A stretch of 64,000 nt of DNA, taken from positions 62,001 through 126,000 of the forward strand of contig CAMXCT020006747.1 of assembly GCA_947184155.2 (NCBI GenBank), in the 5' to 3' direction. Under the pieces are notes generated by a model, which saw nothing but the letters and a program-made list of their open reading frames with translations, was not told the DNA's origin and made no database searches. The translations under genes were made by a program, and so were the position numbers. Of the stretch, positions 45,201 through 56,404 are shown in pieces (positions within the stretch are counted from its first letter, which is position 1; each line of letters begins with the position of its first letter). The stretch comes from Cladocopium goreaui. Its lineage: Eukaryota > Sar > Dinophyceae > Suessiales > Symbiodiniaceae.

Positions 45201-47628
45201 GATCCAAGCTGGGCTGTGGATCTTTTTTTGTGCCACAAATAGGTAAAAAAATGTCACCTGGATGTGGAAAAGATGGTGTTTCCCCAATAATGTTTAGCTT
45301 CTTGATCCTTTCTTGGGTAAATATATCAGACATATATCAGACATTTATCAGTTTAGACTAGTAGATATTTTATAGTTGTTTTTTTAATTGTTGGATATAG
45401 CTGATGCTGTCGCTACTGTAACTTTAGTTGGTATATTATGGCGGTTTGCTTTTTACATATTTCACTTGGAAATGGTTTCTTCCCCCCAGTCTTTTTCCCG
45501 AAAAACAGCAAATGTTCATCAATTTCCAGTGGAACTTTTATCTGAACCAATCCCAAAAAAATTAAGACAGGTCTGTGAATGTACTGCAGGGTGTTCACAT
45601 ACTGTAAACCAATTCAATTGGAATTATGGTTGGTTATAAGATGTTATAAGTAGAGTTGGTATAGTTGGTATAGTTGGTATAGTTGGTAGGGCTTTAGTCA
45701 AAAAATCTCCCAGAGATTGGGAAGTTTCTAAATCCCATCCAAGCTGTAACCACAGACCCGGAGCATCTTATAGTGTCTTCCAGAAAAATATTCAGAAAGG
45801 GTAAGAAAAGTTGCCTATCCCATAGGAATAGTGGTATACAAATGTTGATGATTATATATTCCCAGTATAGGGATAGTAGATCAACACTATATTATACATA
45901 TGCATGATATTTATAGAATATATTTTTCATGCCTGAACCAAAATTCATGATATATATAGATAGATTAAACTTTAAAATGTGCATCGTTTTTGGGGTTACC
46001 AACTAGTTCAACCACTAACTAACCAGGTTTTTCATCCACACCCTTGGCTAAGTTCGGTTTGAGTCAAATTTAACCATCTTTGACCTCACTCCTTTATCCA
46101 CCTTATCCACCTTCAAATTGAAATATTGCAACATTTAAATATATTTAAATCTCTATAACTTATAACTTAGAACGAAAACAACTGCTTCGGGTGTGGATTT
46201 AGATGATTTAGCGATGAGTCGATCCAACAGAAATGGAGGTTTGATGTGATTTAACCACAAAGAAAACATAACATATGTGGATGTCAACGGTTCAACTGGT
46301 CGGTTGGTGTTTCTATTGTTGCTTGAATATATGTTACCAATCATAGATGATTGGGATATTGGGCTTAATTAACCTGGAGGTAACAACAGGCTGGTGACTG
46401 GTGGCATTTGTTTTTTGGAAAAAAATTGCACGTGGCAGCCCGAAACTCGTTGGACTCCTTTCGCTTCAACCGTGTGAATCCGTGTGATATCTGAGGAAAG
46501 CAGGTTGTATGACGGCCATGCACGAACTTATGGACAGCAACCTGTCCACACTTGGTTTTTCATGTGAGTCTGGCTGTGATCGTGACAGATAATGAAATAA
46601 TATGAAATAAAACAATAGGGTACTGCAACCGGAATGATCCCAAGAATCTTTGGGTACTCGCCGCACTTCTTGGATTTGACAAAAAGGGTGACCATTGGGC
46701 ATTGCTTCCTGACCATCGGCCTGGCCATCTGAGGTCATGACCATAAGATGCAGGACCTCTGCCTTACCTTTATTTCCAATTTGCGCAAGGGCTTGGACGA
46801 AATGCCGCCCTCGCAGCTGGACGACGTGGGTTGTGGTTGGGCTAAAGTGTGAAATGACTTTCACAGTTGTCCAGGAATTTGGAGTAATGAAAAAGATCAA
46901 AGTTTCTGTCAGTTTCCCTTTGCGGAAACAATTTTGGACATATATTATGCAATACAATATATTACATGACACACACACACACATATATATATATAATAGT
47001 AGTAACAATTAGCAACACCAGGGAAAATGGTGGCAAATCACATTCTCGAGGGAGTTGGACTTGAGGGTGGTCCGCCAACAAAGTTTGGATGGGCTTTCAT
47101 GTGGCCACTTCACAGAAGACCCTGCAACAGCACATTAATTAATGCATCAATATTCATCATCAACAATGGTTTCTGGTCGTCAAACTGTAATTCCCCTTTA
47201 AATGTATATTATGTTTATGGACAATTATATATCTTTCATAAATGGATGTGTTTTTTTTTCATGTTTCAGGGTTGATTGCCGGAGGGTAACCCGGGTAACT
47301 CCTCCATTTTTGTTGCGGTTTTTGGAGGCAGAAAAGACACATCAACAAAAATACGGGAAACATTCGGAAACATACGGGAATTTTCATGAAATGTCAACCC
47401 CCCCAAAAAAAAACAAGAACTTAAAAGATGACAGTATCAGCATAAAGATGCGTAACTCACCTCATTCCATCCTTCCATTCCTTCAACATGTCCCGGTTCC
47501 TGAGGTACCGGAGCCAGTTTCTGGAGACGGTCCGCCAGGAGGACCTGCAGGACATCTTGGAGCGCGCGGGCACCGAGGCGGTGCGGCTCAAGGCTGCGGA
47601 TCTGATCCGAGAGATGGAGGAGGGCGAG
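39847..47628 (+). CDS. importin alpha (karyopherin alpha), ARM-repeat nuclear import adaptor
   Basis: Importin alpha binds nuclear localisation signals with Armadillo repeats and links cargo to importin beta. Exons, with key segments: 39847-~39940 (EIPQLDNSI); 40398-40453 ([17 protein letters not shown]); 41070-41178 ([20 protein letters not shown]); 41557-41680 ([20 protein letters not shown]); 41947-42087 ([18 protein letters not shown]); 42459-42538 ([14 protein letters not shown]); 42755-42822 ([20 protein letters not shown]); 43111-43190 ([14 protein letters not shown]); 43660-43788 ([18 protein letters not shown]); ~44260-44376 ([15 protein letters not shown]); 44664-~44760 ([15 protein letters not shown]); 46754-46829 ([14 protein letters not shown]); 47505-47628 ([19 protein letters not shown]). 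Phases close at most junctions. Donors include GT, GC (40454, 41681, 47629) and GA (41179). The W-x3-N ARM motifs align in order with the family. The basic importin-beta-binding N terminus was not found, and the junctions around 44.0-47.5 kb are less certain. Confidence 0.85.
42188..42345. repeat. ATC/CATCAG trinucleotide repeat in an importin-alpha intron
   Basis: AGCATC then ATC and ACTATC units, ending in a CTC-rich stretch. The runs of Ile, Asp or Met in the frames are repeat artefacts. A short ATG run lies at 42640-42664. Confidence 0.9.
43205..43345. repeat. TCTC-rich low-complexity tract
   Basis: Irregular TCTCTGTATATC units in the intron directly after the importin-alpha exon at 43111-43190. 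A pyrimidine-rich intron sequence rather than coding. Confidence 0.8.
44815..44932. mobile_element. MITE copy 3
   Basis: 118 bp with the same ends as the other copies (TACCCTCTGGTATATAATTT ... ACCAGAGGGTA) and a short internal duplication (ATGGTGATGTATGGTGAT). It lies 55-70 bp downstream of an importin-alpha exon, inside the following intron. Confidence 0.85.
44940..46700. other. importin-alpha intron, nothing else seen
   Basis: AT-rich DNA without a convincing exon. A frame at about 46625-46735 ([20 protein letters not shown]) is open on plus, and a shifted minus frame is also open, but neither has splice support that fits importin alpha. Confidence 0.35.
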
Positions 47629-47699
47629 GCCTGGATGCCATGGGGCCCATGGGGCCATTGGGGCCATGGGGGGATGGGAAGATGGGGGGATAGTACAGC

Positions 47700-49220
47700 G
47701 AATTCTTCACCATTTTTTTGGGGGATTTGACATCTGACATGATTTTTCTATTTGGAAGTTGCTGATGATATGTTTTTTGGGGATTTGATTTTGGGGAGCT
47801 GTTACGAGACAGGGATGGTGATCATATCCCTGCTACATGGGGAGCCAGCTATGCCGATCCAGGATTCGGATTGTTTGGGGATTTGAGGATGGGGCGATCA
47901 TATTATGTTGGTGAGAACATCTTCTCGTTTTTTGGTGTGAATTTGGGGATGATGTTTGGATGATTGCGATGGTATAGATGATGGTGGGGAGTAAGGATGG
48001 GGGTATGTTTTGTTTTTTTTTGTGGGTTGGGTGGTGAGGATGATGAGTGAGGCAATTGGGATAGGAATAGGGTGGGATTGGGAACAGAGCTACTGCAACT
48101 GGGGGGTTCTTGACCAGCGTATGGTTGTTGAACAAGGGGACCACCACCCCTGCTGGAAAGAATTTCATGGCTTCCTGGCTTGCTTGGGGGATGTTCCAGA
48201 GCAGTCATGGCTAGCTGGTAAATGGGCCGATGGCATATAGAAGCCTTTTTTTGATTTTTTTGTACGTTCTTTGATAACTTTTGCTTTTTCAGATCCATCC
48301 GTTGATTCGTTGATGACTGAAACCAATCGTGATCAACCTGCAGGAAGTATTCAGCCCCACAGGTGAGAACCCACTGGGCGACCACTAGCGGACAATTTGA
48401 GTATGTCCAAAAACTGTTGACGCCATTTCTCCCCTAAGAAGGATAAGTTGCCTATGCATAGTTATCAGGGAATTAGATGGAATTACCACAATTCTTTTTG
48501 GATATTCCCAGTTTTTGGATGCACTCATTTGTCATTTGGCGTGTGATTTTTCCACTATCGAGGTCCTGGTTCTAGACCGGCCAGAGATAGGCACGTATCG
48601 TCACAATCCTCCAATGATCCAATGCAGATGAGTACTGTGTGGGTTCCACTTCGGCAAGGCCGAAAGACTCTGGAAGGGCATGAATGGCAAACTCGGGATG
48701 GGTGAAAACCATTGAAAACCTATGATGTTCCAATATTTTCCATAGGCGTGGGCGGATGAACATCCGGTTACACCAGCTACTAAGCATTTTGACACCAGGG
48801 TACCAGGGGCTTTGATCGGTAGCCACCTTTGTAATCAATCTAGAAACTTTCAAAGATTTGAGTGACCGCAGTTGCCTATGCAACATGCATTTCCTGAAGT
48901 AACCTCCATCCACAGTCCCCGACATGAATCCCTCAGCCGCGTGTCGCACGGATCTTCCAAGCCATGCCACGGATTGTGCTGGCAGTGGATTGAAGCCTTG
49001 CGCCACGCAGAAATCCTCAAAGAGGATGATGCCACGACATAGCTATAGCAAATCTTGGTCGCAAGCCAGAAAAAGTCATGAAAAGTCCATACGGGCCAGC
49101 TTTTCAGAGGGGTCAAGGGCCATGGTATGCCTACATATCAATATTTCAATGAAGGCAAGTTGCGCCCGAAAAGGGGCAAGTGCCCAAAGCAGAGGGTACA
49201 GCCCACAGAAAAAGATCAAG
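47700..49220. other. no supported gene
   Basis: Low-complexity G-rich DNA (47640-48080) and ordinary sequence. A 144-codon minus-strand frame at 48572-49006 has some coding look (VAWLGRSVRHAAEGFMSG), but I found no splice or start evidence that separates it from chance. All supported exons in the window are on plus. Confidence 0.3.
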
Positions 49221-49227
49221 AAAACCA

Positions 49228-49296
49228 AAATACATCGACTTTGCTTGGCCAGAGAAGGACAGTATCGTGAAATTTGCGAATATCGACTGTGAATAG
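49228..49296 (+). CDS. possible thioredoxin-fold exon
   Basis: The plus frame reads KYIDFAWPEKDSIVKFANID then CE and TAG 49294-49296. The pattern of a helix followed by V-K-F-A-N-I-D-C-E resembles the strand 'F-A-K-I-D-C' after the active site of PDI-type thioredoxin domains. No CxxC active-site exon was found nearby, so the assignment is weak. Confidence 0.3.
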   Translation, partial: KYIDFAWPEKDSIVKFANIDCE

Positions 49297-49667
49297 TGGA
49301 GCCATGTGGAGCCATATTCCGGGGACATAAAAAACAGCAACCTGCAGGTTGACGGCAGCCTGGGACCTCGGTCCTGCAGTTCAAGCCGCGTTTCCGGGCT
49401 TGATCCCAGTACAACAATGTTTAATACAACAATTGACACGGCTGAAGCTCGTTTTAATTGTGGTAATTGATGCTAACTGTATGTTGATTGTCGTTCCAAT
49501 TGTTGTGGTTGATGCCATTGTTACCTTATTGCAGAAAAAATGATATATATTTAACAATTTATATAAGGATATGTGATACTTCCAAAATGTTCGAATAGCT
49601 TATGGTCATATTATGGTGGTTGACTCCTGAGGTCGGCGATCCTCGTCAGCGGATCTTCTCGTTTCAG

Positions 49668-49735
49668 GGATCTGCCTCTGGACAGTCGTTTCCTCAACGA
49701 CTCAATCCAGGAGGAACTCGGCTTGGGGTCTGCCA
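49668..49735 (+). CDS. short exon, unrecognised
   Basis: A strong acceptor (TCTCGTTTCAG), then DLPLDSRFLNDSIQEELGLG and SAS before a possible donor. Good coding bias. Its neighbours at 49228 and 49887 may be in the same gene. Confidence 0.4.
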
Positions 49736-49886
49736 GTGTGAGGACCGGCTTATGTCATATTTATACATATATTTCATATATTATATAATTCAATTGTACA
49801 TATATATATACATATAAAAATACCCATGCATATTATATGCATAAAAAAAGAATAACATTTGTCGTTTTTGGTAGTTTTTCGCACAT

Positions 49887-50030
49887 ATGCAACAGTTACA
49901 AGATAACGTTGGCGTGGACTGTTGCCAGCATCTCTTTGAGGTTCAAGGCCTTTCAGCAAAAGTTCCATGCAAGAGAGCTGACATTGGAGGCTGGAGATCC
50001 AGGGCGGAAACCTTGATAAGAATGGAATAA
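49887..50030 (+). CDS. 47-codon ORF, weakly thioredoxin-like
   Basis: The ORF from ATG 49887 reads MQQLQDNVGVDCCQHLFEVQ then GLSAKVPCKRADIGGWRSRA, ending TAA 50028-50030. The element V-D-C-x4-F-x-V-x-G recalls the strand preceding the cis-proline in PDI domains, but the expected cis-Pro is absent. It could be a last exon or a decayed fragment. Confidence 0.3.
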   Translation: MQQLQDNVGVDCCQHLFEVQGLSAKVPCKRADIGGWRSRAETLIRME

Positions 50031-50229
50031 GTGTTGGAATAAGTGTTGGAGTGGCAAGTGGTTCCTCAACTTTGCAATCGAGCTTTTTTTAGAACCAATC
50101 ATCCAGTAAAATCCAAGTTTTCGACGTGTCGAATGAATGTGCAGCTGTTCAGGAAAATTTCCGCTCCACTGGGCATATTTGCGGCTGCGCCACTTCGATT
50201 TTGGGGCAGGTGTGAGATCCACTTCTCGC

Positions 50230-51150
50230 CTTGACTTCGAGAGACATACCGTACATAGTCCCTACCTTGCAATTGCCTAGTGTCAACAGGTGTTACTCAA
50301 AAGCTCCTTGTATTTGATGTAGAAGCATTTCTCCATTATTGTTCTCAGTTTGCAAAACATTTGACGATTTATCACATGTCATGCTTTTCGTACAAAGTTG
50401 CCACTGATTTTTAAAAAGTATTGCAGTTGCCGCTATCTTTTACATACAGAGTTGCTGCCATTCGTTCCCACTGCCAGTATCAGTATTTCACACGGTACCC
50501 TCAGCGGCGGACACGCATGGGGTTTGCGTAAGATTCGCACACGTATTTGTCTGGCGACAAATGGCCCTTTCATGCCCTTTCGCGAGAAAGGAGTATTGAA
50601 CAGGAGCAGCATGCTTACAATATCCACATTACATGTGCCACTAGACAACAGTACAATAAACATTAATCATGAAACCATATGAAACCTTTCAGCATGTGCA
50701 TGCACAGATGACATATATGACCTATATAGTATATGAGTATCTTGGTGCACATATTCGATCATATTCATGTTTGTCATGGGCATGGGATGCCAAGCATCCC
50801 ATGGCAGGCGGGTATGGACGACCTGACGCACCCCATGCTTCGATCCCGGCATCCTGCAGGGAATGGGCTGCCTGTGACTGTGGCAGTGTCGCTCGGCTGC
50901 GACGTTTTACGATATGTTACTAGACCCAATGGCATAAACCTACCATGACTGGGGATGGTTTTTGTTCTACACATTGAAATATGGTAGACTTGGGGACCAT
51001 GGGGACCTGGGGATGGTTTCTCAGGTGTCGGGTGTCGCAGATTTCTTGGATTCCTGTGAGGTGTCGCACCGTGAGATGTGAAGAATTTCACGCCAGGCTG
51101 GGAATGGTTTGAAAACCACAGACAACGGTGCATGCTGCCACAACAATGAT
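50230..51150. other. no supported feature
   Basis: Open frames on both strands (50398-50682 and 50733-50948) lack splice context and have no family signature. I see no repeat or element here. Confidence 0.3.
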
Positions 51151-51159
51151 AGAGAAATA

Positions 51160-51345
51160 ATGACAAACCATTGTATATCATTCGTCCAATATAATACCAA
51201 AAACCATTGTATATCATTCGTCCAATATGATACCAAAAACCATTGTATATCATTCGTCCAATATAATACCAAAAACCATTGTATATCATTCGTCCAATAT
51301 GATACCAAAAACCATTGTATATCATTCGTCCAATATGATACCAAA
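51160..51345. repeat. 36-bp minisatellite, five units
   Basis: TTCGTCCAATAT recurs at 51181, 51217, 51253, 51289 and 51325, exactly 36 bp apart. Because 36 is a multiple of three, both strands stay open, with 12-residue repeats (CISFVQYNTKNH on plus). Units alternate between ATAATACC and ATGATACC. Confidence 0.95.
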
Positions 51346-51474
51346 ATCATGTGTGCATATATAATTATAATTAGTTAAGTTATATATATATGCACACGGC
51401 ATATAATACACCCAATATGTCCCAATACAATGGTATATAAACCATTGCGTGTACCCGGGTGCATTTGTTTTTCA

Positions 51475-51602
51475 GACAAGCCCCCTTTGTGCTTGACCAG
51501 ATCTTGGGTCTTGCAGCAGAAGCTGAATGGCGGCGAATGGCGTGATCTGGCCATTCTTGCGGTGGACCCAGTTGGGTCTGGCGGTGGTGTAGCCGTGGAT
51601 GG
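51475..51602 (+). CDS. possible exon, frame uncertain
   Basis: After a good acceptor (TTTGTTTTTCAG) two frames look coding. One reads APFVLDQILGLAAEAEWRRM and then stops; the other reads WVLQQKLNGGEWRDLAILAV then DPVGSGGGVAVDGG. The high-GC block confirms exon-like sequence, but I cannot choose the frame. Confidence 0.4.
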
Positions 51603-51936
51603 TGGTGTAATCATGTTACCATGTTTGAAACACTTAAAATGTGTTGCTTGGAATGCTATAAGATACAATATACTACAAGGTGGTGCCTTGACATATAAAC
51701 CATTTTATATATTGTATATTTAATGTTATAACATGGGTTAAGTATATTTATAAATGAGGCTATCTTGTATAAGTTATGTTGAATTTATATCAATAGATGG
51801 GGAGATATAACATTAGATAGCCGTCAAAAAAAGATACAACAAAGTTAGCAAAGATAGCGGTTTTTGGTTGTCTAGAATGATGTTTTTAATGGTAGCCATT
51901 TTTTTTGCCCAAGTGAAGCGCTAAATCCTTGAAAGC

Positions 51937-52272
51937 ATGGCAGAACCAGGAACCGCTGTCGCGCAAAGAGCGACATTGCAGGATTTCAAATCTTGTAGTT
52001 CTTTTTTATCGCAAGAAGTTTGGAACGCTTTGACAGCTGGAACAGAGTCTCGTGGCCAGAACATATCACTGACGCAGTGTTCCCGGGAGAAAACACTGGC
52101 CGGCCTAGTGTGGAGGGATGAGAGAAGCTGCATCTGGAAACGCGTGAGTATATCCAATAGAATAGACCAGAAAACAAAGGAACGCGCATGTGTCGCCTCT
52201 TCATTAGCCAATAAAAGCATAGATGCGCGCGTGTGTTTCCCGAATGTACGTTATGTGTTTCCCAACATATAA
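51937..52272 (+). CDS. 111-codon ORF, doubtful
   Basis: From ATG 51937 the frame reads MAEPGTAVAQRATLQDFKSC and continues with ordinary composition to TAA 52270-52272. The minus strand is open over the same interval, and neither has a known signature. The sequence around it (52200-52480) repeats GTGTTTCC and AACGCG motifs, suggesting decayed repeats rather than a gene. Confidence 0.25.
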   Translation: MAEPGTAVAQRATLQDFKSCSSFLSQEVWNALTAGTESRGQNISLTQCSREKTLAGLVWRDERSCIWKRVSISNRIDQKTKERACVASSLANKSIDARVCFPNVRYVFPNI

Positions 52273-52959
52273 ACCAAACAGAGATTGCAAACGCGAATGT
52301 ATTAAAAATGTGTTTCCACCTACAATCACATGACGGTGAAATATGTAAATGTTTGGGATGTGTTTCCACAAAAAGAAGAGAACGCACTTGTGTATCCTCA
52401 TGAAAAGATTAAAAATAGAAGGGAACGCGATGGTGTAACCACGTCTCAGACCAATTGCATTTGTAAACGCGTATGTGTTAAAAATGTGTTTTGTTGTGCT
52501 TCCTAAAAACTTGGAAGGTCTCTTTCAAAACCTTCCAATACAAAAAACAAAAAAATATTGTTGAACACACGTGCATGACAAACATGCATGTGCCTGCATG
52601 GACCACTGCCAAAGGCAACCAGGTCATGTTTTTACCCTGATTTGTTCGCATTTCGCGATCACAAACCAAAGAACAGACACGCAATGGGAAAACAACGCAA
52701 CTGGCCAGGCACACATGCAGGATTGAAAACATAGTACAGATTCGACAAAAACAATACACAAGATATAACTTGACTTACAAAACCTATAACATAACTTAAC
52801 ATAAATTCAAGTTAACTTCCTTAAGTCCTTTTATAAAGCCCATAAGTCCAACTTAACTCAAGGCATCACCTTGTAGTATATATATATACAATATGAACTG
52901 TATAATATAATATATGTACTGGGTGTATATTTGGAAGCTATATGTATAAGTTGCACACA

Positions 52960-53155
52960 GACAAAAACACGCAAACACACAAACACAAACATACAAACAG
53001 ACAAACACACAAACATACAAACACACAAACACACAAACACACAAACACACAAACATACAAACATACAAACATACAAACATACAAACAGACAAACAGACAA
53101 ACAGACAAACAGACAAACAGACAAACAGACAAACAGACAAACACACACACAAGTG
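52960..53155. repeat. AAACACAC/AAACAGAC microsatellite
   Basis: ACAAACAC, ACAAACAT and ACAAACAG octamers, related in type to the CAGACATA tract at 18.5 kb. Open frames here are artefacts. Confidence 0.95.
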
Positions 53156-53162
53156 GTGTTTT

Positions 53163-53406
53163 CTTGAAATGGGGTATCCCCAAGTCAGGTTTCAATACCA
53201 AGCCATGGTCTTATGATGTGGATGACAACTGTATCTCAGTACGAAAGCCAGGTCTGGGGAACCGATGGGATTTTGGTAAGGCCCGCACCACCGCCATTGC
53301 ACAGTCTATGGCCAACTCGCTCCAATCACTTGGAGTTTCTCGGCAAAGATGGCCCTATGATGTGGCTCCCCAGTTGGGTGTGTCTAGGAAAATCGCTTAT
53401 AAATAG
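53163..53406 (+). CDS. possible exon, unrecognised
   Basis: Beyond the microsatellite, the frame reads KWGIPKSGFNTKPWSYDVDD, then NCISVRKPGLGNRWDFGKAR and TTAIAQSMANSLQSLGVSRQ, ending at TAG 53404-53406. Composition is protein-like over 80 codons and does not come from the repeat. No start or clean acceptor was identified. Confidence 0.35.
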
Positions 53407-54335
53407 GTATTAAAATGGGCAAAGTGGTCTCAAAATGTGATTATTCTAGAAAATCATGTTTGATTGCCAGAGGGTAACCATTCCAAATTGCATATTTTTT
53501 AAAGGTAACCAGTGGAATGGGGTTGATGCCATTTAGAATGGTGATTCACCAGTGGATTTAGGTGTGCCTAATCTTCAGATAAACCATTATGCAAGTCAGT
53601 CCTCCAGAAGGGCGCCTCATCTTTGTTCGTTTAATTAACATGTATTATAACTAACATATATTAACACCATTTAGCTGTAAGCTATAGATATGCTATACAT
53701 ATTCACATGTGACGCCAGCATTTTCATCAAACGACTGTTGCCTTTCCGGGATGGGATGATCGCCAGGTGCCGGTGGTACTGGCAGGGGTGGAGCACTACA
53801 GTCAGAAAGAGGCACGTCTGGACAAAACATTGGTTGACACCTTGGGTGATGGTCCTATGATGTCCTATGATGTCCTATGAATGTGGGAAACAGATATTTG
53901 TTACTTTGTCACTTTGGATTGAGCGAAGCCTGGCAATTCAGTGATTCACTATGATTAAATAGCTGCAAACAGTGGCGGACAGTTAAAGCATTTTCATTTG
54001 ACAGCACTCGCACCGCGCAATGCATACCGCTTTCAAATGTCCGCATTATGATGGCAATATGACAATACTGGTATAATACATAATATATCATATCACATTG
54101 GTTTGTCCAAGAATGATGTCCCCGAATCAATCCAGTGGTATCATAGTACACACACATGTATATATATATATACCCATAGGATCCATGTATGCTATATATG
54201 GTAACATTTACCATCAATATACCCCCAATGTTAGCATATATACCATATTATACCATACATGGATCCTATGGGATATACATAAACCCCGATTTTCCTCATC
54301 AAAAAACCGTTGGAACATGTTGACTCCAGTGTTTC

Positions 54336-54467
54336 TGGCAAGGTGCAGGACGTGCTTGCAATTTGCCAGCTGCTCCTGAACCCTGCAGATGTTCCCACCT
54401 CAGATCTGGACATGGCTGGGGCATTTGCTATTTTGATGGATGGTATTCCATCTGGTTATTTAACATA
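54336..54467 (+). CDS. exon running into a MITE, unrecognised
   Basis: Acceptor TTGACTCCAG, then VSGKVQDVLAICQLLLNPAD followed by VPTSDLDMAGAFAILMD. The frame then crosses the left end of MITE copy 4 at 54444 and stops at TAG 54465-54467 inside it. Either the element supplies the stop or a donor just before 54444 is used. Together with the exon at 54777 it may be part of a lipase-like gene, an inference from the downstream helix only. Confidence 0.5.
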
Positions 54468-54549
54468 GCTATTGAAAATGGTGATTTATAGTGGATTTTC
54501 CCATTGAAAATGGTGATTTTCCATAGCTATGTTAGTTTACCAGAGGGTA
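54444..54549. mobile_element. MITE copy 4
   Basis: The right end is intact (ACCAGAGGGTA). The left end is degenerate (TATTCCATCTGG in place of TACCCTCTGG). The interior is palindromic and very close to copy 2. It abuts or overlaps the end of the exon at 54336. Confidence 0.8.
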
Positions 54550-54776
54550 AACCATCAATCCATCTAGTTAGTTGACGATTTTGCTTCACGAACATTAGAT
54601 GGCTGTGTTTGAAAATGGGGCCTATGCACCCCCAAATGGTTTTTCATGGAGAAAAGGATGAGAATCCAGTGGATTCAGGAGTAGCCATGAGTAGCCTATT
54701 TTTGGGCAAACCCATATCACGAACATGTTCATACTTGGTTCACCTTGGATGATTTTGGTACAACACCATATCCGAG

Positions 54777-54900
54777 GAGCATTTGCTGAAGCATTGCCTG
54801 CGAGCTGCCCGTGTTTCCTACTCAGTTTGGTACGGGATGGTGCAGGACTGTATCTATCCATGTCCAGTCGTCTACAGGATCTGTCCAAGTTTCCAAGAAA
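54777..54900 (+). CDS. exon, weakly class-3-lipase-like
   Basis: Acceptor TATCCGAG, then EHLLKHCLRAARVSYSVWYG and MVQDCIYPCP. The helix ending in Y-S-x-W-Y-G resembles the segment that opens class-3 lipase and diacylglycerol-lipase domains. The catalytic G-x-S-x-G and D/H exons are not visible before the window changes character, so this is only a hint. Confidence 0.35.
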
Positions 54901-55275
54901 ATCAGTTCATTTCACAAACCGCTCTAGCTAACAGCGAAATAATAAAATAGCAGTTGGCTCATAAACATCCTGCTTTTAGTTTGTTCAGACTGCTTCCTTG
55001 GGTTAAAGTTAGTACAAGTTATGTGTTCATATAAGATATAAACAACATCAGATTTTGTATAAACATAGCTATCATAGGTAAAACAGAGGTAAACAATTAA
55101 TCATTCACCAAAACTCTGATTCGACCAAGTCACGTCGAAAATACTGAAACCATTTTTTTAACTTACCTATTACCTATTGGTGAAGAAACCATTTGGGGAA
55201 TTTGGCCTTGCTTCTTTTTAATTGCCCACCTCCAGCAAATCCAAGAAATTGATGTGTTTGTTTCCAACTTTCCAG

Positions 55276-55385
55276 CGGCTCCACTGCTCCCCGTTCCAAC
55301 TAAGCAAAGAGGTCGTCAGTGGTGGGGACCTGGTTCTGTTGGAAGCAGCCATGGAGACGGGCGGGGGGACTCAGAGGCATTGGGA
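55276..55385 (+). CDS. exon, unrecognised
   Basis: A good acceptor (AACTTTCCAG), then RLHCSPFQLSKEVVSGGDLV and LLEAAMETGGGTQ. Strong GC bias at third positions. The right edge is uncertain (a GC donor inside the G-rich run or slightly later). Confidence 0.5.
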
Positions 55386-55439
55386 ATTTTCATTTGGATA
55401 GTAAATAAGGGGAAATATGAAGCTACTGACTACTAGTAC

Positions 55440-56400
55440 TATTTAGATTTTAGATAGTAGTAGTGCAGGAAGTCAGTAAGTGCCTGGATATGTAAATATA
55501 CTGTATCATACTGTAATGGGAAGGATGGATACAACAGGGTGCAGTTAATTGGGCGTATTGACGTTTTGTTCATGGTGACTCCAGGGTTGGGTTTTGAATG
55601 GTCTTGCTACTGTACATATGTTTTGCTGATGGTCCGCGCTAATGTTTCTTACTTTGCCCAGCTTTTCTATCCGGTGGTCAGGAGGGTTTCGGAATGTTTC
55701 GGAGCTATGGCTAGCCATCATTTTCTAATCGGGAGCTACATGGAGCCAAGGAGCTACTGGTTACGACTTTCCAAACCACGTGGTACGTGGTAGCCCAATG
55801 CGAGATGTTGGTTGTTTCTTGCTCAAGCCTTTGTGGATCCACATGGATCCATTTTGCAGCCTTTGACGAAGGCGCCCAGGGGCCCAGGGGAAGGGGCCTT
55901 TTTGGTGCTGGTGCAGATGTAGTGGTTGATGCACACATGGGGTTGGTTGGAGGGACAATTTGCCGAAAAACGCGTGTCCGCATGTTCATGTCTATGATTT
56001 TTTAGCTTGAAATTAGATGAAATTAGGCAGTTTCCTGTGAATTCTCACTTGAACGAGTTCTGGGATAATTTGCTAGGCTGTTGCCGCTCCCTTTTCGTTG
56101 GACTGCCAGGCCAATGGCTGCACTCCATTTATATTTATGGATTCTAGCCGCTTTCTTTCAGTCTCCCGAAGGGAAGCTGAACAGGACGGAGTTCCAGTAT
56201 GTTCCAATGGGACTGTAGCTGCTGGGGGATCTCTCCCTCTCCATATTTTCATATATTTTCTATAGTTGATGGTTTTGAGCATGTTCACTTTCAACTGGGA
56301 CGATGATCCCACTATTTGTTGTTTCCCTTCGGGATGGCAACCATCAACCAGTTATTGTAGAGTGACTGTCACAAGGTTGGGCTGTGGTAAAATCCACTGG
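55440..56400. other. no firm feature
   Basis: A coding-like stretch at about 55840-55970 (GLFGAGADVVVDAHMGLVGG) has no convincing splice sites. The remainder is AT-rich. Nothing else is supported. Confidence 0.3.
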
Positions 56401-56404
56401 GAGG

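Noticed and set aside
46466..47008. 180-codon minus-strand frame
   Set aside because: It overlaps a plus-strand importin-alpha exon (46754-46829) and runs into AT/AC microsatellite. No signature was found.
48572..49439. Minus-strand frames at 48572-49006, 49076-49417 and 49146-49439 as a reverse-strand gene
   Set aside because: Composition is only moderately coding, there are no consistent splice sites, and the overlapping plus strand has better exon-like segments. Every other supported gene is on plus.
53460..53480. CCAGAGGGTA at 53468 as a fifth MITE copy
   Set aside because: Only one terminus is present, with no inverted partner within 200 bp. At most it is a solo end.
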